Shown: piece after piece, positions 11,710 through 24,484 of the stretch
Position numbering within the stretch: position 1 is the first letter of the stretch
Layout of the letters: every line of letters starts with the position of its first letter
NCBI GenBank assembly: GCA_021397845.1
Contig: CM038044.1
Span: 104,840,942-104,904,941, forward strand
DNA from: Areca catechu
Lineage: Eukaryota; Streptophyta; Magnoliopsida; Arecales; Arecaceae
Direction: 5' to 3'
DNA: 64,000 bases
The notes under the pieces: generated by a model
The model's database searches: none
What the model was told of the DNA's origin: nothing
Seen by the model: the letters and a program-made list of their open reading frames with translations, nothing else
Made by a program: the position numbers and the translations under genes

Positions 11710-12771
11710 TTTTTTTAATCTTTTACTGATGTCCTACTATCCTTGCTTTTATTATGTTTAACTTGATCAATATTCTTTGTTTTCCCTTTCTTTAGCCTTA
11801 ATTTCATTTTCATCTTCTTTTGAAATAACCTATTATATAAATTATCAAATGCTACATATCTAGTGTTACTCACTATCCTTTTTGCATTTTTCTTAGCTTC
11901 CTTAAATTTATGAAATCTTTGTTGTTTTTTATTTTTCTGCTATTGTTTAAAGAAAACTGTTTTTGTTTTAATTGCTCCTTATATCTCACTTTTCAATACC
12001 AAATTTTTGTGTGTATGGCTTTTCTCCTTTGCCTCTCCTAAAACATCTTTAGCTACCTTCTTAATACATCTGGCCATTTGGTCCCATTGTTTGTTCGATT
12101 CAGTTCTTACATTCTAATTTGTCACCATTAATAATTTATCCTTAAATACTATAACATTTCCTCCTTAAATTCCACCATTTTATCATTGGATATTTATTGA
12201 TTTCCTTTCCTTCTTCCACTTAGTTCGCTCCTAAAACTAGTAAGCCATGTTGTGCAGTTAAACTTTCTTTTGTTATTGTCTTACAATCCTTACATGCTGA
12301 TCCTTCTCTTCTCTTAGTGAAAAAGTAAACTTTTGTGATAAATTTGCTTTGCTTTTTAAAGGTTATTAAGTGCTCTATCTCTCTCTTTTTAAAATATTTA
12401 TTTACAATTGCTAAATCATGAGCTGCTACAAATTCAAGGATAGAATCTCCCATTAAATTCCTATCTCAAAAACTGAAGCCCCATGCACTCTTTGGTATCT
12501 TATATTATTCTCCCCTACATGTCCATTCAAATCATCAACTATAATTATCTTTTCTCCTTCAGGAATACTTGCTTTAATCCATCCATTTCTCCCTAAAATT
12601 GTTTCTCAATCCTCACTTCTAAGCCAGCTTGTGGTGCATAAGCAGGAATTACATTAATAATCTCCTTATCTATAACTATTTAATAGCTAGTAATCTATCA
12701 CTTATCCTCTTTACTTATACAATTCTTTCTGTCATTTCTTTATCTGCTACTATTCCTTGTTCATTTCTGTT
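11710..12771 (-). pseudogene. LINE endonuclease-domain remnant
   Basis: Minus-strand translation matches the endonuclease region of plant LINEs often labelled craniofacial-development-protein-2-like. Segments recognised are NVIPAYAPQAGLE-like wording, a DLNGHVG motif, MGDSILEFVAAHDL and KDCKTITKESLTAQH, then a basic linker (FKEAKKNAKR, YVAFDNLYNR). Stops and small indels are frequent. The longest open piece is 12,220-12,453 (77 residues). Confidence 0.8.
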
Positions 12772-15142
12772 TGTTGGGTTCATCGACCAAGGCGGAAACA
12801 TAGATTTCAAAATTTTTATCTTATGAAATATATACCAAACCCTTTAGCCCTAGATCTCCTTAAAAAAAATTAAAAATATATATCATTCATATACATGATT
12901 TAAATATATATATATGTAAGTACTAACCTGTACCGCAATATCCAAAATGCAAATCTCCACCAGGTGCCCAAATGTTCACCCTCCAATGGTGATCCACACG
13001 GAGAAGAGATGAAGACAAAAACTTCTTGATCTTGGATCCTCTTCTTGAATTCTTTTTCAAGAATTCAATTCTTGGACTTATAGGCTGGAATTTTCTTTCT
13101 TGAAAATTCCCTTTCTCCCTTCTTTCCTCTTCTTGATCCTTTCCTCAACTTCAATCCTTGTAGAAAATTCTTATTTGAAGTGGAAGAAAAATTAAGACAA
13201 GTAATGTCTTAATTCAAGAAAGAAAAGAGACCCTTCCTGTTTCTTTCCTTTACCGTTCAAGACCTTCCTTTATTCTTGTTTAGGGTCAGAGTTTCGACAG
13301 AGGATATCTTTGTAAGGGAAACAATACCCAACAAGAACAAGGGGAAGGAGTATTCTGGAGAGGAAGAAAGGGAATCTGATCTCTGAATTATCTTATATGA
13401 AAACCCCCGAGAACCCAACCCTATTTATAGATATCAGAGGGGTGTCTTTTCAAAAACAACGCAACCCTCTGCTATCCCAAGAATCACGTTCTTTCCATCC
13501 TCACGCGTCCCCTCAGATTTTTCATGCCTTTCCTGATTTATTTCAAGATTTTTTGATGAAGAAAAACCTCGGAAGAAACCTCAGAAAAGTCGCGATGTTC
13601 TGAGACGGAGTTGCGACCGAAAAGCAACGGATTTCTTCTGGCCATCTGATCTTGATCCAAGGGACTCCAGATGAGACGCCTAAAGAAAAGATTTCCGCCC
13701 CCTCCCATCTGGTTTTCATGGTAAAAGAAGTCCCCACGCGCGTGGACTCTTCCTTTGGTGTGCGTGCGTGGGAAAGATGGCTTGGGCGGTCTTGGGAAAA
13801 GGGTTTAAATTGATTTTTAATCAATGGGTTCAGCCACGGGTTAGCCCAAAGTCCCAAAATTTAAATTAGACTCTAATTAGGTTCAATTAGAACCCAATTA
13901 AGCCTAATTCAGAACCAAATTCGAATCCAATTCGAATAGAAGTTGGGTCTGCAACACATGCTAGTGTGTTTGTCCTGCAAACATGATTTAATTCTAAATT
14001 AAATCTCTCATCGACTCTCTTTTGTGTGTGACCCATTGGGTTCCACATCTAGCCAGCAGTAGGTCCGAGTGCTATTTGACTTAATTCGGTTAGATCTCAA
14101 CTAAGCCGATTTAGGTCAACTCAAGCTAGCTCGACTTGGTCAATTAGAATCTAATTTTAATTAACTGATTTAAATTATCATAATTTAATCATTTCCCTAC
14201 AAGACAAGATTGGCGTCTAGCAACGTATCATATCTACCCGGAAGATGTGGAATTTTGGTAGAATTACCAAAATACCCTTTAGTGGTGAGTTACCGGGCAA
14301 TTCAGTCCTTTGATCAACTTGCATCCTGAATATGATTATTATGGATATGGATACCTTGTCAAATCCAATTTCATATTTATCCCTAGCTCAATCTTTTTAA
14401 TGATGATTCATTAATGAACTATTAGAAACTACTTCTAATGTTCATACTTTGATCAAAGATTTCCCGAATCATCATTTGATCGAAATTGGCTGGATGCAAT
14501 ATCCTCTTACTAGGGCTGATCAATTCCTTGTTGACCTACTCACAACCTTCATATACAATCCACCATATCCAGTATCACCTCATGCATAACTCAGTGTTAT
14601 GATTGAGTGTGAACCAAAATGTGGATTCATGTATATAAGGTACCATGGCAGTCTCAGGTCAAAGGACCACATGCACTACTCCCAATATGAGAAATATCTA
14701 TTGACAAACAGATAAGGTTCCATTAGATATTCTCAATCTGGATCTATTCAGTGAACTCATTCTCTAATGAGCACCCACATCCTAGTATTAGTGTCAAACA
14801 CAAGTGACTGTGAGATCAGTCACCCTCATACATAGGAAGTGCTGATCTTTACCAGAAACATTGATCTCCTACTCAATGTCCCATTGACCAGGAATATTTT
14901 AGATTAGGGTTTTAAGGCTTTAGGTCTCACTGGTATAATCTCATCATAACCCTAGAACCATAGCCCTAATCTATGGAGTTCATCATATAATAATTAAGAC
15001 ATATAATAATTAAGACACAGCGTATGATGAAAATAATGCCTTTATTGAATGATAATGTCAATACATTGATTTTTGGGATGGATAAGGAAAAATCCTAACG
15101 AAATATAATATTTCGATTGGCCTTTAGGGCATAATCCTTTCA
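12772..15142 (-). repeat. Solo LTR of a copia element (2.37 kb)
   Basis: It is bounded by TGTTGGG..CTTTCA on the + strand and flanked by the 5-bp duplication ctgtt (12,767-12,771 and 15,143-15,147), with no internal gag/pol. Its minus-strand start (TGAAAGGATTATGCCCTAAAGG) resembles the start of the Y-element LTR near 40,904, so it belongs to a related copia family and lies in minus orientation. Unequal recombination between two LTRs of a full element is the usual origin. Confidence 0.8.
13421..13430 (-). promoter_or_regulatory. LTR TATA box
   Basis: The minus strand reads CTATAAATAG inside the solo LTR, a canonical plant TATA element in the position expected for a U3 promoter. Confidence 0.45.
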
Positions 15143-15170
15143 CTGTTATCATCCTAAAGTGATCATCGGC

Positions 15171-15860
15171 CTTAAAATTTTAAAAAAGTATAATTTAATA
15201 AGATGATGAACCTTATCTTACCTAGTAAAACAAATGTTGCAATTTAAATTGATTATATTCTCCATGTTGGTCTTCTTTTATACTTTTTTGGTCTCTTTCT
15301 TCCTGTAAACGATTCCTTTAGTATATTTTTAGTTCTTTGGTAGGCACTGGTTGCTATTATAAAACCAACAGGTGTAATAATTCTAGGTTACATGGATCAA
15401 AATAATTGAAGACATTAATTACATTGTCAAAATGATAGACAATTACATTCATACTTAGTAACTAAGATATTGGGAAGCCTTCCATCCCTTCACTGCTTCT
15501 CTTCTTTTCAAAAACAAATAGAACAAAAGTTTAAGGAGACACAAAACAAACAAAGGAAAAAAAACGTCATCTACCCTTGTGATCAGTGTTTGTGGGCATC
15601 TGTTGTTTGAAAATAAAACAGACCACCCTTCTGTTTAAACTAGTAGTCGTTGGTTGTTTTGGTTGTTTTAGCTGGTTCCCCAACTGGTACAACTGTTTTT
15701 TGAACATATTAGACAGCTCTTCCTTTGAATTGGCCAAATACTGGTTCATGGGAAAATTGCAGTTATGGTATATGATTGTTGATATGAAGTGACGTGGATT
15801 GATGTTAGCTCTAAAATCCACATCACTCAAGAGAGGGAATTTCTTTTTTTTTTTTGGGGG
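15171..15860. other. Unassigned intron sequence
   Basis: AT-rich, without coding similarity or repeat structure apart from a T11G9 run at 15,845-15,864. Confidence 0.4.
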
Positions 15861-15862
15861 GG

Positions 15863-16050
15863 GGTTCTTAAGAGTTCATTTCATTATGATATATGCAATC
15901 CTAGGGCATACTTGGTGTTGCTTCTTCTTGAAAGGTCATTTTCAAAACTAGTTTCTTGGGGGGTTCTTAAGAGTTCCTTTCATTATGGTATATGCAATCC
16001 CAAGGGCATGTTTGGTGTTGCTTCTTCTTAAAAAGTCATTTTCAACATTA
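15863..16050. repeat. 99-bp tandem duplication at a MITE end
   Basis: Copies at 15,863 and 15,962 both begin ggttcttaagagttc and include the gggcat.(c/t)ttggtgttgctt element end. The duplicated unit therefore spans the left terminus of the neighbouring MITE plus its flank. Confidence 0.8.
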
Positions 16051-16341
16051 TATTCATTTAACTTCTTACTTGAAATGTACTTTTTGGTATTTCCAATGTT
16101 GGGTAATCACATATATGAAATCAACTTTTATGGATGGGCTTACCATATTTAAAAGACATGGAGCATTCTCATAAAAGAAGTGAGGAGTTGGTATTTCTAG
16201 CTTCTCCTAGAAGTTCTTTTTTGACTTCTCATAGATGCACTTCTCATATAATACTACAAGACACTTAATATTTTAGAAGGTACTTTTTTTACTTTAGAAG
16301 TTGCTTAAAGGACTTTTTGAATGAACACTAAATGTGCCCTA
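15901..16341. mobile_element. MITE with AGGGCAT..TTGGTGTT ends
   Basis: The left end reads CCTAGGGCATACTTGGTGTT. The right end, reverse-complemented, reads CCTAGGGCACATTTAGTGTT. The roughly 440-bp body has no coding capacity and contains short hairpin-prone aagttctttttgacttct segments. The superfamily is not decidable without a clear target duplication. Confidence 0.6.
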
Positions 16342-16396
16342 GGTTTTTGTCTCCTTTTCTGTAAAATTCTTATCTCCTACTGTAGTCCATAACATC

Positions 16397-16753
16397 CAAG
16401 GCTCTAAAACTCGGTTTTGGTCTTTTGGCTTTGATTTGAGCTTGTGATGGAAAAAAAAGGGGAAGGAGAAAGAGAAGAAGGAAAAGATTTACCTGCCACG
16501 ATTGGTGATTGTGACTGTCACCTCCATTTTCACCATTGTTGGTGGTTCTACCATTGGCTTATCCTTCTCCCATGGCCACTTGGTTGGTGGATGGAGTAGG
16601 GAAGCAAGGAGACATACAACCTAACAAGGGAAAATGTGCAACACAGAATTGGGAAAGGTGTGGAACACTAAGTGGCTTGGGCCTAGGCAATCTGGCCAAT
16701 TAATTCTCCTAGGTACCTCCTTGGCACCTAGGCAGGCACTTTTAACAACATTG
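16397..16753. mobile_element. Possible hAT-type MITE
   Basis: Starts CAAGGCTCTAAAACT and ends ..ACTTTTAACAACATTG, which reverse-complements to CAATGTTGTTAAAAGT, a common hAT-like terminus. Flanking octamers ataacatc and agcacatt agree at five of eight positions. No protein is encoded. Confidence 0.4.
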
Positions 16754-18480
16754 AGCACATTATGAGAACTAATGTGAACAATTTAAAACAATACATTTCA
16801 AAGAATGAAAGGAAAATATTTTTAATACAAAATGAATATAATATTATGTAACCATGTGCATCTTAACGTGCATTTCATTAAATAGTTTCCTGTTCTCAAA
16901 AAATGAGAATTCAATATTACTTATGAGTCTACCGAAAAATGATGAAGAAGAACTGAATGCACTCAACAATAAAAAGCTTCAAAATTCCCAAATTTAATGG
17001 ATTTTCAAACAATGAAAGTTCAACAAGTAAGTGATATATATTTGTTCCCAATATAAAAATACATGTATATTCAACTCTACATATATGCAATATTAAATTT
17101 GGTCTAGAATTTTTGAAACTACCCAAATAAAGAACCTATATAACACAAAATACTCTAAAATACTATTTAACAACTTTTGTTGGCTTCTTATATTGTCCTT
17201 CTCTCTCTCTCTCTCTCATTTTCTTGATTTTTTTGACCGCACTCAGAAACTTGGAGCAGAACTTCTGAAATTACTGAACCCAAAATTCCATAGACTTGAT
17301 TGATGATGAAACCAAAATCGATTTTCCAAATCTTGGTCTGGATAGTGGATATAAATGTATAGGCATTGTAAATAACTTGCTGTTGGACTCCTAAACTTAT
17401 TTCACTTTGGATTTTCAACAAACTTTTTAGAAATATTATTTTAAGAAATGATTGAATATGATTGAGATAGTTGGTCATGTAAGAGATGGAATTGATGCAA
17501 TTAGAAGGGGAGAGCTTGGTGAAAATTATAAATAGTGTTAAATGTGATATAGTGTCAGGTTATTGATTCAAATGCTGATCGACCTATATGGCTCCTTATG
17601 TTACCATGGTGTGTCATGGACAAATGACACAATGTTATTAACAGGATGAAAGCTAGTCTAAAAGTTACAATAGTCTAAAAGTTACAATAGAAACATGGAT
17701 GAAAGTTGGTGTTTCCAATCAACATAATTAAACATGGTTAAGGAACTCAATCAAGATTTTATGGTTAAGAAATCCCTGACATGGACATTTTTTATCTTCC
17801 ATCTATGAATAAAAGGAGTTGAGATAGTTACATGTAAGCTTTTGGTATAAGTATCCCATGGTGCTGGCAGTATCTGGCTAACACTGAAAATGTGATATTT
17901 GGTTACGTGTCCTCTTGTAGGAATTTTGTTATTATTGTGTTGCTAATGTGTAAGCTTATCGTGTAGTGTTAGTTTGATTGACAGATCTGTGCAGTGCACA
18001 TACTAAATGATATTTGAAGCATATATTTAATGTCAGCTAAAACATTATATTGTTTTCTAAAAACTTCTATACAGTACCATGTAGCAGTTGAACTTGGATG
18101 AGAAATATTAAATAAAGCATTTTATTATCTAATGCTATTTGCAAATCTTTGCTTGCCGAGCTTTGGGCATTGTCTTGGTATGCGTATAAAGCTAGCTCTT
18201 ACTGGCATGGACATGATAAACGATAATCCATTTTTGTTTTTTTTTTTCATAATATTCTTCTAAGAATGTTTATCAATATATAATTTGTAGGCATATATTG
18301 AACTAAAATTTTTTGGATATAGCCAAATATTGTTTTTTTCTTCTCCTTTCAATGTTAGAACCTTATGTTTACATTTTACAAAGTACATTATCAAAAATCT
18401 AATTTACATGAACCAATTGAAGAAAAGAAAGTGTAGACTAGCAAGCATTTTTCTTAGGTGACACTCAACGTGTTTTACAG
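16754..18480. other. Intron sequence before the first visible PCH2 exon
   Basis: AT-rich without recognisable elements, except a (CT)n run at 17,201-17,218 and a short duplication of agtctaaaagttacaata near 17,655-17,690. No upstream PCH2 exon could be recognised here or anywhere left of it. Confidence 0.5.
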
Positions 18481-18570
18481 GATTATCCTTTTGCATGGAC
18501 CTCCAGGAACTGGAAAGACATCTTTGTGTAAAGCATTGGCTCAAAAACTTTCTATACGCTTTAAGTCAAG
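18481..18570 (+). CDS. PCH2: PCH2 exon with Walker A
   Basis: Acceptor ..ttttacag before 18,481 and donor gttagt at 18,571. It encodes IILLHGPPGTGKTS and the following helix. It begins with the third base of an Arg codon and ends with two bases of another. Confidence 0.93.
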
Positions 18571-21500
18571 GTTAGTAAGGGATCAAAATTTCTTGGTAAG
18601 TATTAACTATAACATTCATGATGACATTATTTATGGTTGTTGACATCTCTAATGGATTTCTCCTAGGTATTCGCAATGCCAATTGGTGGAAGTTAATGCT
18701 CATTCCTTATTTAGCAAATGGTTTTCTGAAAGTGGCAAATTGGTATGCTATTTTAATTCATAGTTCCGTGTCTTTTGATATTCCAATAATGATATATTAT
18801 TTTTCTAGATTAACAGTTTACATTTGTCTAGTGTGATTTTAACTCTGTTTCTGGTAGAATTGATATAACTTTTTTTTTGATATAACATGGTATTTATCAA
18901 GAAATTAGCATGTCATGAGAGGTTACAGAACCATTTTTGTGATAATAGGGGATTTAAGGTTATGTGAAACTTGACCTTTCGAATTCAAGTAATAATTATT
19001 TTGACAATATTGGCTAACCCTACACATTGCACTAGCATGCGTAGTTCAATTGTCAGTAGGAAATCATGGTTTACTTTGTCGTATTGTCATTATTTTATTT
19101 ATATTAACTTGATCTTTTGTCTTTATAGTTTATACCAAGGAATACTGAACCGGTATCGGGCTCCGTACCGGTCACCGACTGGTATGGTACGGTACCATAC
19201 CATACCGGGTCCCATAACGGGCCCAATAAATTATAAAAAAATGTCTTCCTTTTCCATGGTTATATTGTTTAACTTGAATCGGATCCGAACTGGATCCAAA
19301 TCGGACCCGAACTGGGCCGAACCGGGCAAAATATACCGGTACGATACGTATCGGTCTGGTACATGATATTTTGAATGGTCCGGCATTCCGGACCGTTTTT
19401 CATGGCTGAACTGTACCGGCTCTTGGCTAGTATGGTACGGTATGCCTCGAACCGGGAGGTTTGGGACGGTATCGAGAACTATGGTTTATACCATGTTATT
19501 TTATCATCCTTTTAGCCAGTGGATTAATTCATTTTTTTATGTACTTGTATGTATGGTACCTCTTCTATCCATCCATCATGTCGTGTCACTCTTTTGATTT
19601 TGATATATAACCTATAATATTCGTCACCTTTCTGGGGAAAACCTTACAATTGTAGAATAAGATGCAATTGGTTATTTTTGGGCCCAAACCATGTCCTCCT
19701 CTTATAGTAACAAGTAGAAGTTTGAAAACACAACTCAAATCTATCAGTGGTGCGGTGCAACCAACCTCAAATATGCCAGCTAGTTAAGCTTTATGGCTTG
19801 AAGTTTAAAATGGGATGAGCTTTGCGGAGTAAAGCCATTGAAACTATTGAACATGTGCCTATTGAAATGGAAAACGTCCCATGAAATATTTTTTAAAGCA
19901 CACCTTATTCTTATTGATGGAATACAATGGTTAGCTTCTTGGCAATGTTGGATGGGCTCCAATAATCCTCAAATTTTGACAGAGTTTGTTGAGGACCTAT
20001 AATTATCATTAGGATTAGATTTGAGCATTTGTTGAAGTTTAAAATGGGATGAGCTTTGCGGAGTAAAGCCATTGAAACTATTGAACATGTGCCTATTGAA
20101 ATGGAAAACGTCCCATGAAATATTTTTTAAAGCACACCTTATTCTTATTGATGGAATACAATGGTTAGCTTCTTGGCAATGTTGGATGGGCTCCAATAAT
20201 CCTCAAATTTTGACAGAGTTTGTTGAGGACCTATAATTATCATTAGGATTAGATTTGAGCATTTGTTGAGCTACATCAAAGCCTGAATTTTTGACAAAAA
20301 TACCTAACTCAATAGAAATAACATATGATCGATGCACATGAATATATGCATGTTCACACATACACGAACATGCATGACACAATATGTCAATATTTAAACT
20401 TTTAAAGCATTTTTTTTTTTTTTTGCATATACTCTTATAAATGTGGATTATTGCATATTTACACTCAAAAAATCATTATTTGCATGCATACCCATCAAAT
20501 CATCCTGTTTTGCATGGGGGTGACTCCCGTTAGATTTTTGGCTAATGGTATTAATAACCATTTTGAAAATCGTTTGATGCTATTATCCTTTTATATAATT
20601 ACCTTAAAAAACTTAGCATTCAGTTTGCAATGAAAAGAGTGATATCTTTTTATAAATTTTCAAGGATGTTAATGTAAAAGTGTAATTAGGTTATTTTACA
20701 CTTAAAAACAATTGTTTGTTAACACCATTGGCCCAGATCAACCGAAGGAGTATTCATGCAAAAATAGGATGATTTGGAAGCTATATATGCAAATAGTATT
20801 TTTTAATGTAAAAGTGTAATAAGGTTATTTTACACTTAAAAACAATTGTTTGTTAACACCATTGGCCCAGATCAACCGAAGGAGTATTCATGCAAAAATA
20901 GGATGATTTGGAAGCTATATATGCAAATAGTATTTTTTAGAGGACAAACATGCAATAAGCTATATTTGTAAGGGTTGTTTAGGGCAGAAATTTAAAAATG
21001 GAGTGCCCTGTTTATGCTAAACAAGCTTTTAGTTCATTTGTTATTGGCATTACTTGACATTCCAATCTTTTGCTTTTATTTTTAAAATTTATATCTTTTA
21101 ATATCATGACATCTGTATTCCTGCTCATTTTTTATTTTCTTTTAGAAATCTTGACTAGCTACTGCTTTGAAGGATCAGGCATGATGTGAGCCATTCAGCC
21201 TAAACCTAATTGAGCTTCCTTCTCAGATCTTTAATAATTTCTTTGGGAAGTCCTAGTTGGATGCCATGCTCAACTTGTTGTCTCTGACTTTCAAAAAGAA
21301 AAAAAAGATGGTTTTCCTTTCCCTGTACATCCCTGTATGATGTTTAAACTCCCATGTGAATTAATAATTGTATGTTTTCTTTATCAACATCAGCAAATCC
21401 AATAACATTTGGTCAAATTCAGCATGCTAATCTAATACCAGGAAAATATGAATATAGCTAATGTATCCACTTGATATTGAGATGCCAATCCAGGTATATT

Positions 21501-24452
21501 TATAAGTTCACTGGATTTGTATACTCTGTTACCCTTTTCCTTTTTTAACAAAGTAAAATTACTATCTTAACTGATCAAACTTTGAGGTTTAGAGACTTGT
21601 AAGGATCTCTTACCACCATATTTGAGCTTGGTGGCATTTTGTGTACTTTGCTGAATAGCCTGGAGATGATTATAATATGCTAAAATTTCATTTACATGGC
21701 GAGCAAGTCATTGGATTTAACATGTGCAGTCAAAAATGATGCCATGGTTTTTAAGTACTTTTCATTTGACATTGTTTTTATTTTGATTAAAAAAGAAGTG
21801 CTGGTTTCTCACTGTTCGTGGGATGTCTGAAAAATAGTTTCTTATAACATGTGCAAAGCACAATTTTCCTCCTATATATCTTTATGCTTATTCATTACCA
21901 ATTTTTTTTTTGGCTTGGGTTCTTTGGAGGCTTTCACACCAAATGCTTAAGTAGAGTTAAATGGTTTACAACAATGGCAAGTGTTCAACAAATAACATAC
22001 AAACCTTTCTTCACATGACTTGTCAATTTCAAATTTGACATCCTTTGCATTCAGTTAGTTTAACATCTCTATTTCAGGTTGCGAAACTTTTCCAGAAAAT
22101 TCAGGAGATGGTGGAGGAAGAAAATAACCTTGTATTTGTTTTAATTGGTGAGATTTATTTTTCTTTTGTTTTGTTCCTTTTGGCTCTCCTAGTGCATGTT
22201 TTTAATTTATGATTGGTCAGTTTCAAAATTATGCTTTGTGGTTGTGTCAATTTGCATCGATTTATTCTTACATATAGATGTATCTGATGATATGACTCCT
22301 TCGATTGTTCAAAATTTATGTTGATATGTCAATTTTATCCTTTATTTACTGCGACTTTCTCAAACTTATAAAAAACTTTCTTTAACAAATTAATGAAGAA
22401 CATTAGTACTAAAATCTTCATTCTTTATGAAGGTAGATGCCACTACAATAATCCTCAAACTTCTATTAGTCTGTCAAGACATCTTAATATATTGACTATG
22501 ATAAATTCAATATCTTACTTTCATTAATTTATAGGTTGTAACAAATTCATTGTTTATGGTACCTTTTTACCTATTTCCAGAAAAAGCAAAATGTTTTTAA
22601 TATCCATGAGTTCAGAAGAACACTTTAGATGTTATTGGATTCCATGCATAAATTTTTGTATCATGCTGAGTTGGCTGCAATAGCCAACCTCGCTAATGTT
22701 ACAAATTTTGATCTACTGAGAAACGTACAAGCAAACAGTTGTTCAACATTTAAAGTGTAAATTCATTCAAAGATTCAAAAATAGCTTACTGTCCTTGTTT
22801 TCACTTTGATTTTCCTTGTTCCTTAGTTGAGCCAAGATTTTGATTGATATTTGTGTGCTCCTTGATGTAGCAAGAATAGTTCTTTACAAGAAGCACTCGA
22901 AGAAGAGTTCACAAACTTCTTCTCTACAAGTGATACACCAAATATGGTTTAGTTTCTGAATAACAAGATTTTATCTGCAGATTCTTGAAACTGTCCAAAA
23001 CTGTCCTGGATGCAAATTCTGGGGTTATCTGGATGTGTGATTTCTGAAAGCAATATGAGGCCTTCATGAATACCTGCTTTTCATGACATGATAGAATGAT
23101 ATTCAGTCACATCAATATCATGCCTTAACACATGTTATAGACACCAACTGCTAAAATAATCTACCAAATAACTCCATGAACTATTCAATGCTGAAATTTT
23201 AAGAAACATCCTTTTGAATTTTGAGTGCTAGTTTTCTCTAAACTTTTCAGAAATTGTCCATTTCATTGTCCCATTGACTAAATTATCTAAAACTAAATTT
23301 AGAACTTAGCACAGCAGTCAGATGATGCATTGTTAAACAATGATTGGTTGACATATAATACTTGACATGTTATTTAGTGCGATATTTAGCATGTGTTCTT
23401 ATGCTTAGCTACAACTCTTAGTGGGCTCATGAGAGAAGAAGGGCCTTCTTCCTTCCTCCAACTGCGCACAAAATTTATGTAGAGCTCTTTCCCTCATGTG
23501 CTGTTTCCCTTCACTTTTCAAACACAGTTACTAATATATGTATTCTTTTATTTTCAACAATTCTAACCTACATCCTCCTCTCCTCCTTTTGTTCTCCTTT
23601 TCCTTTGTCCCCCTGCTGTGGCAACTATTACAGCTAGAGCTATTCCTTCTGCTGGTAGTGCTACTGCTACTGCTATTAGTTGTAGTGGTAGCAACTGCTA
23701 TTGCTGGTGGTCTTATCACTACTAAATTCTACTCTAGCGCATACATAACTCACCTTCTATTTGACTGTACCAGTGCTATCCTATTATAGTGTCAATACAT
23801 GGTACCGTAGAGGATAGCAAGGTGTATTGAGTGTCGGTATGGTACGAGACTGTACCCATTCAGTACTAGTACAGTATGGTATCAATGGGCAAAATAAACC
23901 TTGCTTTCACTCAATCATTTGTATAATCAGTAGTTTACTATTTCAAGTTGCAGTTGTACAATTAGTGGCCCATTTGAGTTTATATTTATTTTAATTATTT
24001 AGCAGTCTTTTTAAATAGATTAATACGTTTAATACCTACAGAATTGGGAAAAAAATAACAATCAATTTACTATGTTGGCTTAAAAATGCCAAGGACTTTT
24101 AGGTCTTTTTTTGTGTGTTTTGTTGCTTTGTAACATATTCTTTTCTCCATTTTGCGGTGGAGAGTTTTGTCTCTGTTATGTGCTGAGAGGCTGATTATGC
24201 ATCGTGTCCCCTTAACCCTGTATTCAACAATATCATTGGTAATATGCCCCATCTCTCCTAAGAAAAACAAATTACATATCTGTACAAGTTCTCTCACCCT
24301 ACTACCCTAGGGCTGATAAGTGTGAAAACAATCAGTTCCTTTTCGAGGCAACCATTATTGGTAAAAAAAAATCATGAGACTAGGCAAACAAATGAACACA
24401 TCAACACACAAACACTTATCTATTTATCCATCTATCTATCTCTCTCTCTCTC

Positions 24453-24484
<32 letters not shown>

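Larger units (their letters stand above)
6690..15170 (-). mobile_element. Decayed LINE retrotransposon split by three insertions
   Basis: Four minus-strand pieces read as consecutive parts of one plant LINE polyprotein: 15,143-15,170 and 11,710-12,771 (endonuclease domain, then a Lys-rich linker), 11,107-11,341 (start of RT, with GSDEIRI and KIMADTG wording) and 6,690-6,932 (RT, with NWLTNLFNEIM, YKNKGD and LMSHSMKL). The pieces are separated by the Tourist-like element at 6,933, the hAT MITE at 11,342 and the solo LTR at 12,772. Reading resumes on the far side of each insertion. Many stops show that it is dead. The RT part downstream of 6,690 is missing. Confidence 0.8.

Noticed and set aside
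18458..18643. 61-codon frame starting upstream of the Walker A exon
   Set aside because: Its start lies in the intron before a good acceptor, and the frame runs past the donor; the true exon is 18,481-18,570.
19780..20196. Duplicated 60-75-codon minus frames starting MEPIQHCQ
   Set aside because: Created by the 234-bp tandem duplication; no known domain and no supporting gene structure.
23790..23890. Another copy of the GGTACC MITE family
   Set aside because: Only scattered words match; no CAAGG ends or 8-bp duplication can be defined.
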